Positions 32,192 to 42,700 of a stretch of 64,000 bases of DNA are shown one piece after another. This DNA comes from Spirochaetota bacterium. Lineage in GTDB: Bacteria; Spirochaetota; UBA4802; JAFGDQ01. Positions within the stretch are counted from its first letter, which is position 1. Each line of letters opens with the position of its first letter. The notes under the pieces were generated by a model. That model was not told the origin of the DNA and did no database searches. It was given only the letters and a program-made list of their open reading frames with translations. The stretch lies in the NCBI GenBank assembly GCA_016932015.1, contig JAFGDQ010000059.1:1-64000 (forward strand), read 5' to 3'. The translations under genes and the position numbers were made by a program.

Positions 32192-33283
32192 ATGCAAAAA
32201 ATGATAGCAGTACTTGAAGGCGACGGCATAGGCCCGGAGATAGTTAAGGAAGGCGTAAAAGTATTAAACGCCATAGAGAATAAATTCGGACACAAATTTA
32301 ATCTGGAATACTGCCCGTTCGGAGCAAGCGCGTATTTTTCCGACGGATCATGTTTTCCCGAAAAAACCAAATCAGTATGTGACGAAGCAGACGCTATTAT
32401 AAAAGGCCCTGTTGGGCTGGCAGTTACGGAAATGAACAAGATACCTCAGGCGGAAAGGCCTGAAATAGCGGGCATTCTGCCTTTAAGAGAACGATACGAC
32501 ACATTCGCGAATTACAGGCCTGTATATCTTGATAAAAGCTATGCTGAAATTTCTACACTGAAAGAGGAACTTGTAAGTGAAGGAATTGACATAATGATGA
32601 TCAGAGAACTCGTAGGCGGAATATACTTCGGGAAAAAAGTAGAAGGCGAATCCACGGGTATGGAATATTCCACAGACGAATGTACATATAAGAGAAAAGA
32701 TGTGGAACGCATCGCTCATGTAGCTTTCAGGGAAGCTCAGGGCAGAAATAAAATTATCACTAATGTGCATAAATCAAATGTTCTGGCAACATCACGTTTC
32801 TGGAACGCGATTGTAGAGGAAATAGCAAAAAATTATTCCGATGTTCAGTACAATTCTATCCTCGTTGACAATGTCGCTTTTCAGCTTGTAAAAAATCCGC
32901 GTCAGTTCAACGGCGTAATGCTGCTTGAGAATATGCAGGGCGACATCATTACTGACCAGGCAGGCGGACTGCTCGGGACACTGGGTCTGATGCCTTCGGC
33001 ATGTGTCGGGCCTGACAAAGGATATGTTGAACCTGCCCATGGTTCCGCACCGGACATTGCAGGAAAGAATATCGCGAATCCGTATTCCATGATAGGCAGC
33101 GTTGCTTTTATGCTGGAAAAATTCTTTGATCTTAAAGAAGAAGCATCTTTGATCTGGGATGCGTTGAAAAAAGTATTAAAAGACGGCTACAGATCCAGCG
33201 ACATTGCAGATAAAAATACACCGAAAGAAAAAATCTTATCAACAGCAGATTTCGGGAACAAAATTGCAGAGTACATCAAATAG
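32192..33283 (+). CDS. leuB: 3-isopropylmalate dehydrogenase
   Basis: The 363-residue NAD-dependent beta-decarboxylating dehydrogenase oxidises 3-isopropylmalate. Motifs are LEGDGIGPEIVKEG, IRELVGGIYFGKK (LeuB-type signature, with Val where Thr is usual), ITNVHKSNVL, a DNVAFQLVKNPRQF stretch and GSAPDIAGKNIANP for NAD and metal binding. Isocitrate or homoisocitrate dehydrogenases are related; the RELxGGIYFG motif and the leuCD context favour LeuB. It ends the operon. Confidence 0.9.
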   Translation: MQKMIAVLEGDGIGPEIVKEGVKVLNAIENKFGHKFNLEYCPFGASAYFSDGSCFPEKTKSVCDEADAIIKGPVGLAVTEMNKIPQAERPEIAGILPLRERYDTFANYRPVYLDKSYAEISTLKEELVSEGIDIMMIRELVGGIYFGKKVEGESTGMEYSTDECTYKRKDVERIAHVAFREAQGRNKIITNVHKSNVLATSRFWNAIVEEIAKNYSDVQYNSILVDNVAFQLVKNPRQFNGVMLLENMQGDIITDQAGGLLGTLGLMPSACVGPDKGYVEPAHGSAPDIAGKNIANPYSMIGSVAFMLEKFFDLKEEASLIWDALKKVLKDGYRSSDIADKNTPKEKILSTADFGNKIAEYIK

Positions 33284-33292
33284 ATACATTAT

Positions 33293-33322
33293 CCCGGAAC
33301 TCTTATTCAACCGGGTTCCGGG
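33293..33322. terminator. Hairpin between convergent leuB and pyrG
   Basis: CCCGGAAC (33293-33300) pairs perfectly with GTTCCGGG (33315-33322) over a 14-base loop. No long T-run follows on either strand, so it is a weak or Rho-assisted terminator at best. Confidence 0.4.
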
Positions 33323-33364
33323 CAAAACCCTCTTACATTAAAAATATTATTTCATATGATAATA

Positions 33365-34966
33365 TTACTCAAAACAGGCTTTTACGAAACCGTAAAAGAG
33401 TGGAGACGGAGCATCCATCCTTGACTTTAATTCAGGATGAGCCTGAGTAGCGACAAAATATTTCAGCTTTGGAAGTTCGATATATTCCACGAGCCTGCCG
33501 TCAGCTGATGAACCGGAAAAGACCATTCCGTTTTTTTCAATAATCCCGTGAAATTCAGGATTAACCTCATATCTGTGACGATGCCTTTCGGAAGCTTCGT
33601 TAGCACCGCCGTACAATGATTTTACAACTGAACCCTCTTTCAGCACTGCTGTATAGGCTCCAAGCCTCATTGTACCGCCCTTTTCAGTTATATTCTTCTG
33701 TTCCGGAAGTATATCTATTACAGGATATTTTGTATCAGGGTCCATTTCCGTGGAATTGGCGCCTTCAAGGCCGCAGACGTTTCGCGCGAATTCAATAACA
33801 GCCATATGAAGTCCAAGACAGAGACCAAGGAACGGTATGTTTTTCTCTCTCGCATAACGTATGGCCTCAATTTTGCCTTCAGCTCCGCGGGAACCGAATC
33901 CGCCAGGAACAATTATTCCGTTAACTTCATCAAGAATTGACATATCCTTAAGGTCGGTTGTATCAATCCATTTTAAATTGATAATGCAGCTGTGATGCGC
34001 GGAGCAATGATTGAACGACTCAACAATGGAAGCGTATGAATCTTCCAGCTTTGTGTACTTGCCGCACATTGCGATAGTGATTTCTTTTTCAGGATTTTTA
34101 CGGTTAGCAATAAGCTGTTTCCATTTTTTCAGATCAGGCGGGCTGTAAATATTTAATTTCTTATGAAGTATGCCGGGAAGGCCCTCTTCTTCAAAAACAA
34201 CAGGAATTTCATAAATATCTTCAACATCAAGGCCGGTAATAACAGCCTCTGGATCAACATCGCAGAAATTTGATATCTTTGTCTTGATTTCTTTTGTCAG
34301 ATATTCATGGCATCTGCCAATAATAATATCAGGAAAAATACCTCTCTGCTTTAAAAGAATAACACTCTGCTGCGTTGGTTTTGACTTCTGTTCATTAACA
34401 CCTTCAGGAATAGGAACATATGTAAGGTGCACATAGGCAATATTATCACGCCCCACATCTTCTTTCATCTGCCTTGTTGATTCCAGGAACAATTCATTTT
34501 CCATGTCCCCGACAGTACCCCCAATCTCAACAATTACAAGGTCGGCCTCTTCTTCTTCAGCAACTTTAAATATATGGTTTTTTATTACATCAGTTACGTG
34601 AGGAATAAACTGCACAGTCTTTCCAAGATAATCGCCCTTTCTTTCCTTCTGCCGGACAATATCAAAAACTTTTCCCATTGTCAGGTTCCAGCTGGATTTG
34701 CATGTAACAGCAAGAAAGCGTTCATAATGCCCGAAATCCATGTCAACTTCACCGCCGTCATCAAGGACAAAAACTTCACCATGCTCATAAGGATTCATTG
34801 TGCCGGGATCGACATTCAGATATCCATCGCATTTAACAGGAACAATCTTAAGTTTTGATGACAGGAGATGGCCGATAGAAGCTGCGGCAATTCCCTTGCC
34901 CAGTCCTGAAAGGACGCCGCCGGTTACAATTATATATTTTGTAGAACTAAGTTGACCTGGAGCCAT
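33365..34966 (-). CDS. pyrG: CTP synthase
   Basis: The 533-residue enzyme makes CTP from UTP, ATP and glutamine. The synthetase domain shows TGGVLSGLGKGIAAASIG, KCDGYLNVDPGTMNPYEHGEV, EIGGTVGDMEN and EQKSKPTQQS. The glutaminase domain shows GGFGSRGAEGKI, FLGLCLGLHMAVIEF (catalytic Cys) and the His-Glu pair in QAHPELKSR. All catalytic residues are in place and the length is normal. GGGGAAG precedes the ATG. The gene is alone on this strand, convergent with leuB. Confidence 0.95.
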   Translation of the reverse strand: MAPGQLSSTKYIIVTGGVLSGLGKGIAAASIGHLLSSKLKIVPVKCDGYLNVDPGTMNPYEHGEVFVLDDGGEVDMDFGHYERFLAVTCKSSWNLTMGKVFDIVRQKERKGDYLGKTVQFIPHVTDVIKNHIFKVAEEEEADLVIVEIGGTVGDMENELFLESTRQMKEDVGRDNIAYVHLTYVPIPEGVNEQKSKPTQQSVILLKQRGIFPDIIIGRCHEYLTKEIKTKISNFCDVDPEAVITGLDVEDIYEIPVVFEEEGLPGILHKKLNIYSPPDLKKWKQLIANRKNPEKEITIAMCGKYTKLEDSYASIVESFNHCSAHHSCIINLKWIDTTDLKDMSILDEVNGIIVPGGFGSRGAEGKIEAIRYAREKNIPFLGLCLGLHMAVIEFARNVCGLEGANSTEMDPDTKYPVIDILPEQKNITEKGGTMRLGAYTAVLKEGSVVKSLYGGANEASERHRHRYEVNPEFHGIIEKNGMVFSGSSADGRLVEYIELPKLKYFVATQAHPELKSRMDAPSPLFYGFVKACFE

Positions 34967-35373
34967 ATTACTTCCCCTGTTTTCAAATTGAGCTTTGTAT
35001 TAATGAAAAGTAATAAACCGGAAGTTTATTACAGGCTGAATTCTGATATACGGCATAGAAGGCTAATAAATATCAGTTTATATTATCAAATCTGAATAAT
35101 AATATACGATCAAATCAGGCGCGGAGTGGAAAATTCCGAAAAAAACCGGATTTATCTGTTTAACAGTAATTTTACTATTTCAGCCTGTACTTAAGTATTA
35201 AGTCTCAGGATATTATGTCAACTTGAAAAATATTAATGACGCATTTGCCGGATAAATTTACAAGAATGTAAAAAATATGAGTAAAAAATATTCAGAAGGG
35301 TTAAATAAAAAAACATTACTGAAAGATAGCGCCTTTTAAGTCTGATTCGGAAAATAAACTGCCGCAGTATCTT
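34967..35373 (-). promoter_or_regulatory. pyrG leader: hairpin and candidate promoter
   Basis: Within this 407-bp gap, TAATAAAC-CGGAA-GTTTATTA (35011-35031) is a perfect eight-base-pair hairpin about 45 bases before the pyrG start. Further up, TTGACA on the minus strand (35221-35216) with ATACTT 17 bases on (35198-35193) could be the promoter, giving a leader of over 200 bases. No pyrimidine-run start like that of Gram-positive pyrG attenuation is obvious. Confidence 0.35.
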
Positions 35374-37026
35374 TTATATGACCTGCTTTTGAAACGAATT
35401 CAGATACCTGTCTGCGGATAATGCAGCCTTTGCGCCTGCGCCCGCAGCTATCACAATCTGTTTATCCGGCTCATCGGTGACATCTCCTGCCGAGAAAAAC
35501 CCGGGTATTTCCGTAGATTGATCTTTGTTAACCGGGACTTCCCCGTTTTCATTCAGAGTAATCAGATTTGTTACAGCAGCACTGTTTGGCTCAAGCCCGA
35601 TTTCAAGAAAAACTCCGTCAACTGCAACATCAGTCACTGCCTGACCTTCATCAGATGCGATCCGTACTCCTTCAAGCTTGTCTTTGCCGAGGAATTCCCT
35701 GACCTGGCTTTTAAGATAGATTTTAACTTTTCCGCTTTTTTTCGCCTGAATAATTTCTTCTACAAGTACCTTATCTGCCTGAAAACCATCAAGAACATGT
35801 ATCATTGTTATTTGCGAGGCGTATCGCAACAGGTCTCTTGCGGCAGTAAACGCGGAATTTCCGCCTCCTATTACTGCAACTCTTTTTCCCGTATAAAGAG
35901 GCGCATCACATGTCGCGCACCATGCTATCCCGCGTCCAATAAAACGCTCTTCTCCCGCAACATTCAGACGCTTGTATCGTTTACCGGCACAAAAAATAAC
36001 GCTTCTGGATTTATAAATCTGCTTATCTTCCGTATGAACATGAAAAATATTTTTTTTAACCATGATCGAATCTACCTGTGTATGGCACCTTTCCGAAACA
36101 GGATAAATTTCAACATGCTGACGCATTGCCTGCGCAAGCTCCGGTCCGCCGATAGAAGCTACACCCGGATAATTTTCAATCACAGCCGTATCATTGATCT
36201 GCCCTCCTGCTTCCTTGCCGATTAATGCTGTTATTCTCCCTTTCCGCTGCGAATAAAGCGCGGCACTTAATCCTGAAGGGCCTGCTCCGACAACGATTAC
36301 ATCATATAGCTCATTCTTGCTGACTTCTTTTGTCTTTTTTACACCTTCCGCTTCTCTTATTTGAGTTTCGAGTATTTCATAAATCTCAGGATCGGATATT
36401 TTTATTATATTCAGAATAGCCTGATCAGGCTCAAGAGCACCTTCAAATCCGCGCTTGCCGTTCACGATTGTAAGCGGAACTCCGTGAACATCATAACGGC
36501 TAATAAGCTGGGGGAATTCCGATACATCTACCATATCACCCTGCGCCTTATCAGAGGCCATTGCCAGCTGATGCGCTATATGTACCATTTTCGGACAGTA
36601 CGGGCACGAAAGAGAAACCATAACCTCAATATGCACCGGTTTGGTAATGACTTCAGCAATTGACCGGATTGACGGATCAACACCGTCTTTTCCGGCTGAC
36701 ACCAGACTGATTGCTTCAACAAGAGAACCGAACTCGTATCCTCCGGTAAGTCCGTAAAAACGAATGCCTGGATCGTCTTTTCCTGTTATAACAGTTGCAG
36801 GTACCTTATCGATTCCGTATTTGACCGCAATCTTTGTATCAAGCCTGTGTACCTCAAGGCTTATTTTCCCGCTATATTCAGCAAGAGCCTCCAGCAGCTC
36901 TTTCTGATCTGCACATGCTCCGCATTCATTCTGCTGAGTAAAATAAATAAGCTTAACCGGATTCTTTAATCCGGAAAAATGTTCTTTAAGCTGACTTGAA
37001 ATTTCAGGTGTAATCAACTTTGACAT
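35374..37026 (-). CDS. Thioredoxin reductase with N-terminal double thioredoxin fold (AhpF-like)
   Basis: The 550-residue flavoprotein has two thioredoxin-like folds in its first 215 residues, with CGAC (NECGACADQ) and CPYC (LSCPYCPKM) motifs. Then comes a thioredoxin-reductase module: FAD site GAGPSGLSAALYSQ, redox CATC (AWCATCDAPLY), NADPH site GGGNSAFTAARD and FSAGDVTDEPDKQ. This is the AhpF/disulfide-oxidoreductase layout, passing electrons from NADPH through FAD and CATC to the N-terminal CPYC. No AhpC peroxiredoxin is adjacent; a TrxC-like thioredoxin gene lies 15 bases upstream, so that protein is the probable acceptor. Expected role: cytoplasmic thiol reduction and oxidative defence. 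Confidence 0.88.
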   Translation of the reverse strand: MSKLITPEISSQLKEHFSGLKNPVKLIYFTQQNECGACADQKELLEALAEYSGKISLEVHRLDTKIAVKYGIDKVPATVITGKDDPGIRFYGLTGGYEFGSLVEAISLVSAGKDGVDPSIRSIAEVITKPVHIEVMVSLSCPYCPKMVHIAHQLAMASDKAQGDMVDVSEFPQLISRYDVHGVPLTIVNGKRGFEGALEPDQAILNIIKISDPEIYEILETQIREAEGVKKTKEVSKNELYDVIVVGAGPSGLSAALYSQRKGRITALIGKEAGGQINDTAVIENYPGVASIGGPELAQAMRQHVEIYPVSERCHTQVDSIMVKKNIFHVHTEDKQIYKSRSVIFCAGKRYKRLNVAGEERFIGRGIAWCATCDAPLYTGKRVAVIGGGNSAFTAARDLLRYASQITMIHVLDGFQADKVLVEEIIQAKKSGKVKIYLKSQVREFLGKDKLEGVRIASDEGQAVTDVAVDGVFLEIGLEPNSAAVTNLITLNENGEVPVNKDQSTEIPGFFSAGDVTDEPDKQIVIAAGAGAKAALSADRYLNSFQKQVI

Positions 37027-37041
37027 TTCCGCCTCCGGTTT

Positions 37042-37476
37042 TTAATTATTTTTCTTTGCCCATCGAACTATATCTGCAGACTGAATGGCTCCGGACTGAC
37101 GGTTAATTTCCTTCCCTTTCAGGAACATAGCCATAGTCGGAATACCGCGTATATTATACTTTGCTCCCAGCATCTGCTCAGCTTCGGTGTTTACCTTTGC
37201 GAGCCTGAACTCCGGCTCCAACTGAGCCGCAGCCTGTTCAAACTGGGGAGCCATCATTCTGCACGGGCCGCACCAGGGCGCCCAGAAATCAATAAGCACC
37301 GGAATATCGTTTAGTGATGTGTGTATATCAAAATTAGCTGCAGTAAGTTCAGCCGGCTTTCCCGTAAACAGAGGCTTGCGGCATTTACCGCATTTTGGAT
37401 TATCGTTTATCCGGGAAGCAAGCGTTCTATTCAAAGCATCGCAAAAAGGGCATACTATTTGAATTGAATTATTCAT
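37042..37476 (-). CDS. trxC: Thioredoxin with N-terminal zinc motif (TrxC-like)
   Basis: The 144-residue protein has an N-terminal zinc ribbon (CPFCDALNRT, then CGKC) and a thioredoxin fold with active site WAPWCGPCRMMAPQ and the cis-Pro segment IRGIPTMAMF. That is the layout of thioredoxin 2 (TrxC), a reductase-linked thioredoxin often tied to stress. It leads the leftward pair with the fused reductase. AAGGGG lies before the ATG. Confidence 0.9.
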   Translation of the reverse strand: MNNSIQIVCPFCDALNRTLASRINDNPKCGKCRKPLFTGKPAELTAANFDIHTSLNDIPVLIDFWAPWCGPCRMMAPQFEQAAAQLEPEFRLAKVNTEAEQMLGAKYNIRGIPTMAMFLKGKEINRQSGAIQSADIVRWAKKNN

Positions 37477-37973
37477 ATTATAACCCCTTAAACTTTCATA
37501 TTTTTTGCAGATTTCTATAATATGTAATTATATATCATATATTCTCTTAAAATGGAAACATCTTTTACACAGAAATCCCATTCCGGTTACATATTGGACA
37601 CTGATCATTTCCATTTGCCGGCAGCCTAAAATACATATTTTAATTTTTTCCTATGAAAATTTATACTTTTCATCAATAATAATATCATAGCAACATGCCG
37701 ATAAACTTAAAGGGCTTTATTTTTAAAACAATACTGATATTTACGGTCAGTAAAAGTCAGACTTTGACTTTATAAAAATTTTAAAAATAATCTTATAACA
37801 TCAACTTACCTGCTTACAGCCTTTATATTTTTATTTAACTTACGGGTAGATATCTATCAATAATTTTTTTCATTTTCGGTTATTATTAGAATTAAAAAAT
37901 CATAAATCCCATACCGGATCTTTATCAAAAAATAATGATAACCGGATTCGAAATACAAAACGGAGTAAATGAA
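37477..37973 (+). promoter_or_regulatory. Divergent intergenic region; candidate chemoreceptor promoter
   Basis: The 497-base AT-rich gap lies between trxC and the chemoreceptor gene. TTGACT (37764-37769) with AATAAT 16 bases on (37786-37791) is a possible promoter. A small palindrome TAGATATCTA lies at 37847-37856. I see no sigma-28 type motif and no RNA structure. Confidence 0.3.
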
Positions 37974-39695
37974 ATGAAGGTTATGAATTTTAAAATTGTA
38001 ACAAAAATAAAATTAAGCTTTTTACTGCTTTTAATTTTTTCCATAACTACAAACGGAATATTAATTTACGAGCTTAAGAACAGTGAAAGTATAGTAAAAA
38101 AATTATACAGTACATTTGTCGTCACTTATAATTCTCTGAAGGCTGAAAAAGTTATGAGTGATTTTGATCTTGAACTGGAAGAGTTTATTTCAGCGGTTGA
38201 AAATGAAGAAGAAGACAGAATGTCCGATATATTTTTCAATAAAATCATGAAAAATGTTAAATCCTCCGCTGAATTTTTAACCGGCCTTAAAGAAAAAATT
38301 AAAGATGATAAATGGAAAGATTTTATGGCTGAAATTGATGAATTAACGAAGACATGGGAAGATCAGAAAAAGAAACTTTTCAGCCAGGTATCAGCTAAAA
38401 ATTATTCTTCGATTATGGAAATTACAAACGCCTTTAAAAAAGATACTGACGTATTTCTTGCAGGATTCCAGTTAATGAGCATGCGGGCTAAAGAAGCTGC
38501 TGATGAATCCAGCGTAACATCACAAAAGGCCATTATGCGGGGATTGATTATTTCAGGGAGCATTTCATTATTACTGATAATAGTGGCAGTTCTAATTTCA
38601 ATTCTTATTACAGGCAACATTTCAAAATCTTTATCATTTTTTAAAGAGGTTTTTGAAAAAGGAGCATCCGGTGACCTTAATACCAGATACCCGGTAAAAG
38701 AGAAAAAGAAGGATGAACTGAATGAACTTGGTAAATTTTTTAACAATTTTATAGATAATGTACGCAGGCTGATTGGTGAAGTAATGGATGCCTCCAGTGA
38801 AATGGGCGCTTCATCGGAAGAGCTTTCAGCTACAATAAACAACTTTTCGGACAACTCGCAAAACCAGGCAGCTTCTTCAGAGGAATTAACGGCAACGATG
38901 GAAGAGATCAGTGCAGGCGTGGATAATGTATCTGAAAATTCCAGTTTTCAGTATAACAAATTTACAGAATTTATCTCTTTAATGAACGAACTCTCTGCAA
39001 TGATAAACCTGATGGCAGGAAGAATAATGGAAGCTCAGGAGCTTTCAAATAATATCTCAGAGCAGGCAATAGCCGGGAACAAGTCGTTAAGCATGATGGA
39101 TATTATAATGAAAAAAATAACCGAAAGCTCGGACAGAGTGTCGGAAATAGTAACAATCATTGACGATATATCCGATAAAATAAATCTTCTTTCACTTAAC
39201 GCCGCAATTGAAGCTGCCCGTGCGGGAGAAGCAGGCAGAGGTTTTGCCGTAGTCGCCGATGAAATTTCAAAACTCGCGGACCAGACAGCTGCAAGTATAG
39301 GCGATATAGATTCTTTAATAAATAAAAACAAAACTGAAATCGCCGGCGGAATGAAAAATGTTGTTGATACCATTGACAATATCGGACGTGTAATTGACAG
39401 CGTTGATTCAATCAATCAGATGATGACTGATCTTTTTTCAGATATGAAACAGCAGCAGTCAACAAATGAAGCTGTAAATACGAATATGGATGACCTTAAA
39501 ATCAGGTCAGAGGAAGTCAGGAATTCATCAGAAGAGCAGAAAACAGCTGTATCGGAAGTTATGAAATCAATAACCAATATAAACGACCTGATACAGTCAA
39601 GTGCTGCCGGTGCGGAGCAAATGAGAGCGAACGCGAACAGGCTTGCCACGATGGCTGTCGACTTAAAAAACAAAATAGGTTATTTCAAGATATAA
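37974..39695 (+). CDS. Methyl-accepting chemotaxis protein
   Basis: The 573-residue chemoreceptor has a membrane helix near 7-28, a periplasmic four-helix-bundle-like sensor (about 30-180), a second membrane helix (about 188-212), a HAMP domain and a long signalling coiled coil. The hairpin tip, [20 protein letters not shown] followed by [16 protein letters not shown], is the conserved CheA/CheW contact. An in-frame ATG 39 bases earlier exists, but the chosen ATG has GGAG eight bases before it. There are no che genes in the window. It implies a flagellar or type IV pilus chemotaxis system elsewhere. Confidence 0.9.
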   Translation: MKVMNFKIVTKIKLSFLLLLIFSITTNGILIYELKNSESIVKKLYSTFVVTYNSLKAEKVMSDFDLELEEFISAVENEEEDRMSDIFFNKIMKNVKSSAEFLTGLKEKIKDDKWKDFMAEIDELTKTWEDQKKKLFSQVSAKNYSSIMEITNAFKKDTDVFLAGFQLMSMRAKEAADESSVTSQKAIMRGLIISGSISLLLIIVAVLISILITGNISKSLSFFKEVFEKGASGDLNTRYPVKEKKKDELNELGKFFNNFIDNVRRLIGEVMDASSEMGASSEELSATINNFSDNSQNQAASSEELTATMEEISAGVDNVSENSSFQYNKFTEFISLMNELSAMINLMAGRIMEAQELSNNISEQAIAGNKSLSMMDIIMKKITESSDRVSEIVTIIDDISDKINLLSLNAAIEAARAGEAGRGFAVVADEISKLADQTAASIGDIDSLINKNKTEIAGGMKNVVDTIDNIGRVIDSVDSINQMMTDLFSDMKQQQSTNEAVNTNMDDLKIRSEEVRNSSEEQKTAVSEVMKSITNINDLIQSSAAGAEQMRANANRLATMAVDLKNKIGYFKI

Positions 39696-39701
39696 AATCT
39701 T

Positions 39702-39740
39702 CCGGTATGAAATCAAAGCAAAAAATTAATTTAATACCGG
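39702..39740. terminator. Possible two-way terminator between convergent genes
   Basis: CCGGTAT (39702-39708) pairs with ATACCGG (39734-39740) around an A/T-only loop. It lies at the convergent ends of the chemoreceptor and the 1293-residue cyclase and overlaps the cyclase's last codons. Confidence 0.3.
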
Positions 39741-42700
39741 TTTGTTTGCAAATGCGTAGCTGTTTTTACCGGACTTTTTTACGGTATACATTGCTTCATC
39801 TGCCAGTTTAATCAATTGCTCCATTTCCGTACAGTCATCAGAATAAAAAGCAATTCCTATACTGGCGGAAATATTAAAAGTCTGTTCTTCAAGCTCAATC
39901 GGCAGGGCAATCTGCGTGATGGCTTTCTTAGCAATGAGTTCAGTATCCTGGGGAAAATTAAGTTCTGCAGCTATGATAAGAAATTCATCTCCGCCTAAAC
40001 GGGCAACTGTATCAGTTTCACGTATTGAACTCTGAAGGCGTTCGGCAACCAGTTTAAGAACGCGGTCTCCCGCGTTATGTCCCAGAGAGTCATTAACTTT
40101 CTTAAAACCGTCAAGGTCAATAAACATAACTGCCCGAATATTCCTGCGCCTGCGTGCCGCGCTCATTGCAACAGACAAACGGTCTCTAACCAGATTAATA
40201 GTAGGCAGTCCGGTTAATATATCATGTGTTGCCATATGGATAATTTTTTCTTCAGCGATCTTGCGTAAATTGATATCCTGTTGTGTTCCGCAAATAAGCA
40301 GCGGTTCGCCGGAGTCAGTCCACGTTACCACCTTTCCTCTTGCCAGTACCCAGACCAAGCTGCCGTTTTTATGCCGCATACGGACTTCAGATTCATAATA
40401 CAAAATTTCTTTTTTAATGTGTTTTTCAACCAGCTCCTTTACTTTGTCAAAATCATCCGGATGAATAAATTTCCGGGGAATCTGATCATCAACAGGCTCC
40501 AGCTCCTCAATAGTATAACCGATCATTTCAGCCCAGCGGTCATTAATTTTGAATTCATGTGTCTGGTAATTCCATTCCCAGGTGCCTGCATTTGTTCCCT
40601 CGAGTATATAGCCGAGACGCTGCCTTTCCATTCCGAGCAGTTCTTCCGCCTGTTTACGGTCTGTGATATCCTGATTCGCTCCTGCCATAAGTAAAGGTCT
40701 TCCGTTATCCGCTCTTTTCACGACTTTTCCCTTATCCAGTACCCATATCCAGCTGCCGTTTTTATGACGCATACGGACCTCACATTCGTAAAACGGAATT
40801 TTATTTTTAAAATGCCTGTCAAATATTTCATTGGCGACTGTATAATCATCCGGATGAATAAATGCGGATGGAGTTTCATTTGTAAGCGGGCCGATTTCCT
40901 TCAGTGAATAACCGATAATTTCAGCCCAGCGTTCATTAAAAATAATTTCATTTTTTTCAATATTCCATTCCCATGCGCCGACATTTGTAGCTTCGAGAAT
41001 GTAGGCCAGCCGCTGTCTCTCTTCGGCAAGCATTTTCTCCGCCAGCTTTCTTTCAGTAATATCAGTTGCTATTGCGCACGTTCCTGTAATTTCATTATTA
41101 TCGTTTCTGATTGGAAAAATTACATTAAGAAGATATCTGCTCCCTTCTTTATTGTCAACGGTTATCTCCCTGTAATTCGTAATGCCCGATTCAATTATTT
41201 TCCTGTCATCGGCAAAAAATTGATTAGCGAGCCCGTCAGGAAAAAAATCCGTATGTGTTTTACCTATTACATTCAAACGGTTAAACCCCGTATGTTCCTC
41301 CCACTTACGATTGACAAGTTCAAAACGTCCATTCAGGTCTTTAACGACAATAGCAGTATCACTATGCTCAATAAGATCGGATAAAAATCTCCTGCTGCTG
41401 CTCAGCTCGTCCTCAGCTTTTTTCCGCTCCGTGATATCAGTACCGATTGCGCATACACCTGTTATTTCATCTTTAAAATTTTTAACAGGATAAATAATTG
41501 TAAGATAATACCTTATGCCGTAAACATGATCTCTTTGAAATTCTCTTTCTTTGGTAATTCCTGATTTCATTACTTCAAGGTCGTCTTCGCGGATTGACTT
41601 TGCCGTCTCTTCAGGGAACAGGTCAAAATCAGTTTTCCCGATGACATATTCCCTGCTGAAACCTGATTCCCTTTCCCATTTTTTATTTACAAGTGTATAA
41701 CGGCCTTCAAGGTCCTTAATACATATAACCGTGCTGCTGTGATCTATCAAATCGGAAAGAAAAGTGCGGCTTTCAATTATTTCCTTTTCTGCCTGCTTTA
41801 ACTGGGTAATATCTGTTCCAACTGAACAAATCCCGGATATCATACCCTGATCATCAATCATAGGATATACGTTGTTTAAAATGATTCTATCTCCTATCTG
41901 AAATTCAAATTCCTTACTGTTGCCCGATTCCATCACCTCCCGGTCATCAGTCATATATTTTAAAGCCCTTTCCCTGTTATCAGGATATATCTCTTCGTCA
42001 GTTTTTCCTATTACTTCCCCGCGCTTAAATCCCGTATCTTTTTCCCATTTCCTGTTGACAAGCACATATCTGCCACTCATATCCTTAACACAAAAACCGG
42101 CAGAACTGTGATCAATAAGTATTGACAGAAACTGACGGTTTTTCTTCAGCTCTTCCTCCATCAGTTTGCGCTCTGTGATATCAGTCCCTATCGCGCATGT
42201 CCCGGTTATAATGCCCTCCTTATTTTTTACTGGAAAGACTACGTTAAGGATATATTTTTCATTATCCCCACAACCAAAAACAAGCTCAAATTCGGCCGCC
42301 TTCCGGGATTCAATGACATGCATGTCATCCTGACGAATTTTAACCGCCTTTTCTTCCGGGAACAGATCTTCATCTGTTTTCCCGAGGGCATCCTTACGTT
42401 CAATTTTATTGTCTTCCTCCCAGATACGGTTTACAAATGTGTAATGGCCGTCTGTATCTTTTATGGTAATCCCGGTAGCACTGTAATCAATAAGCTCTTC
42501 AAGAAAAAGTCTGCTGGCACTTAGCTCCTCTTCCGTTTTTTTCTGCTCCGTAATATCCTGAACAATGCCTACGGATTTTAAAGCATTTCCATCATCATCA
42601 TAGCTGGTTCTGCATATCTCCTTTACCCATTTAACCCTTCCATCCTTCATTAACAGACGGTGGGATATTTCATAGGGTTCTTTCTTTTCCAGGGATTCAG

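Noticed and set aside
37935-37973. Upstream ATG of the chemoreceptor
   Set aside because: No ribosome site, while the ATG at 37974 has GGAG at eight bases.
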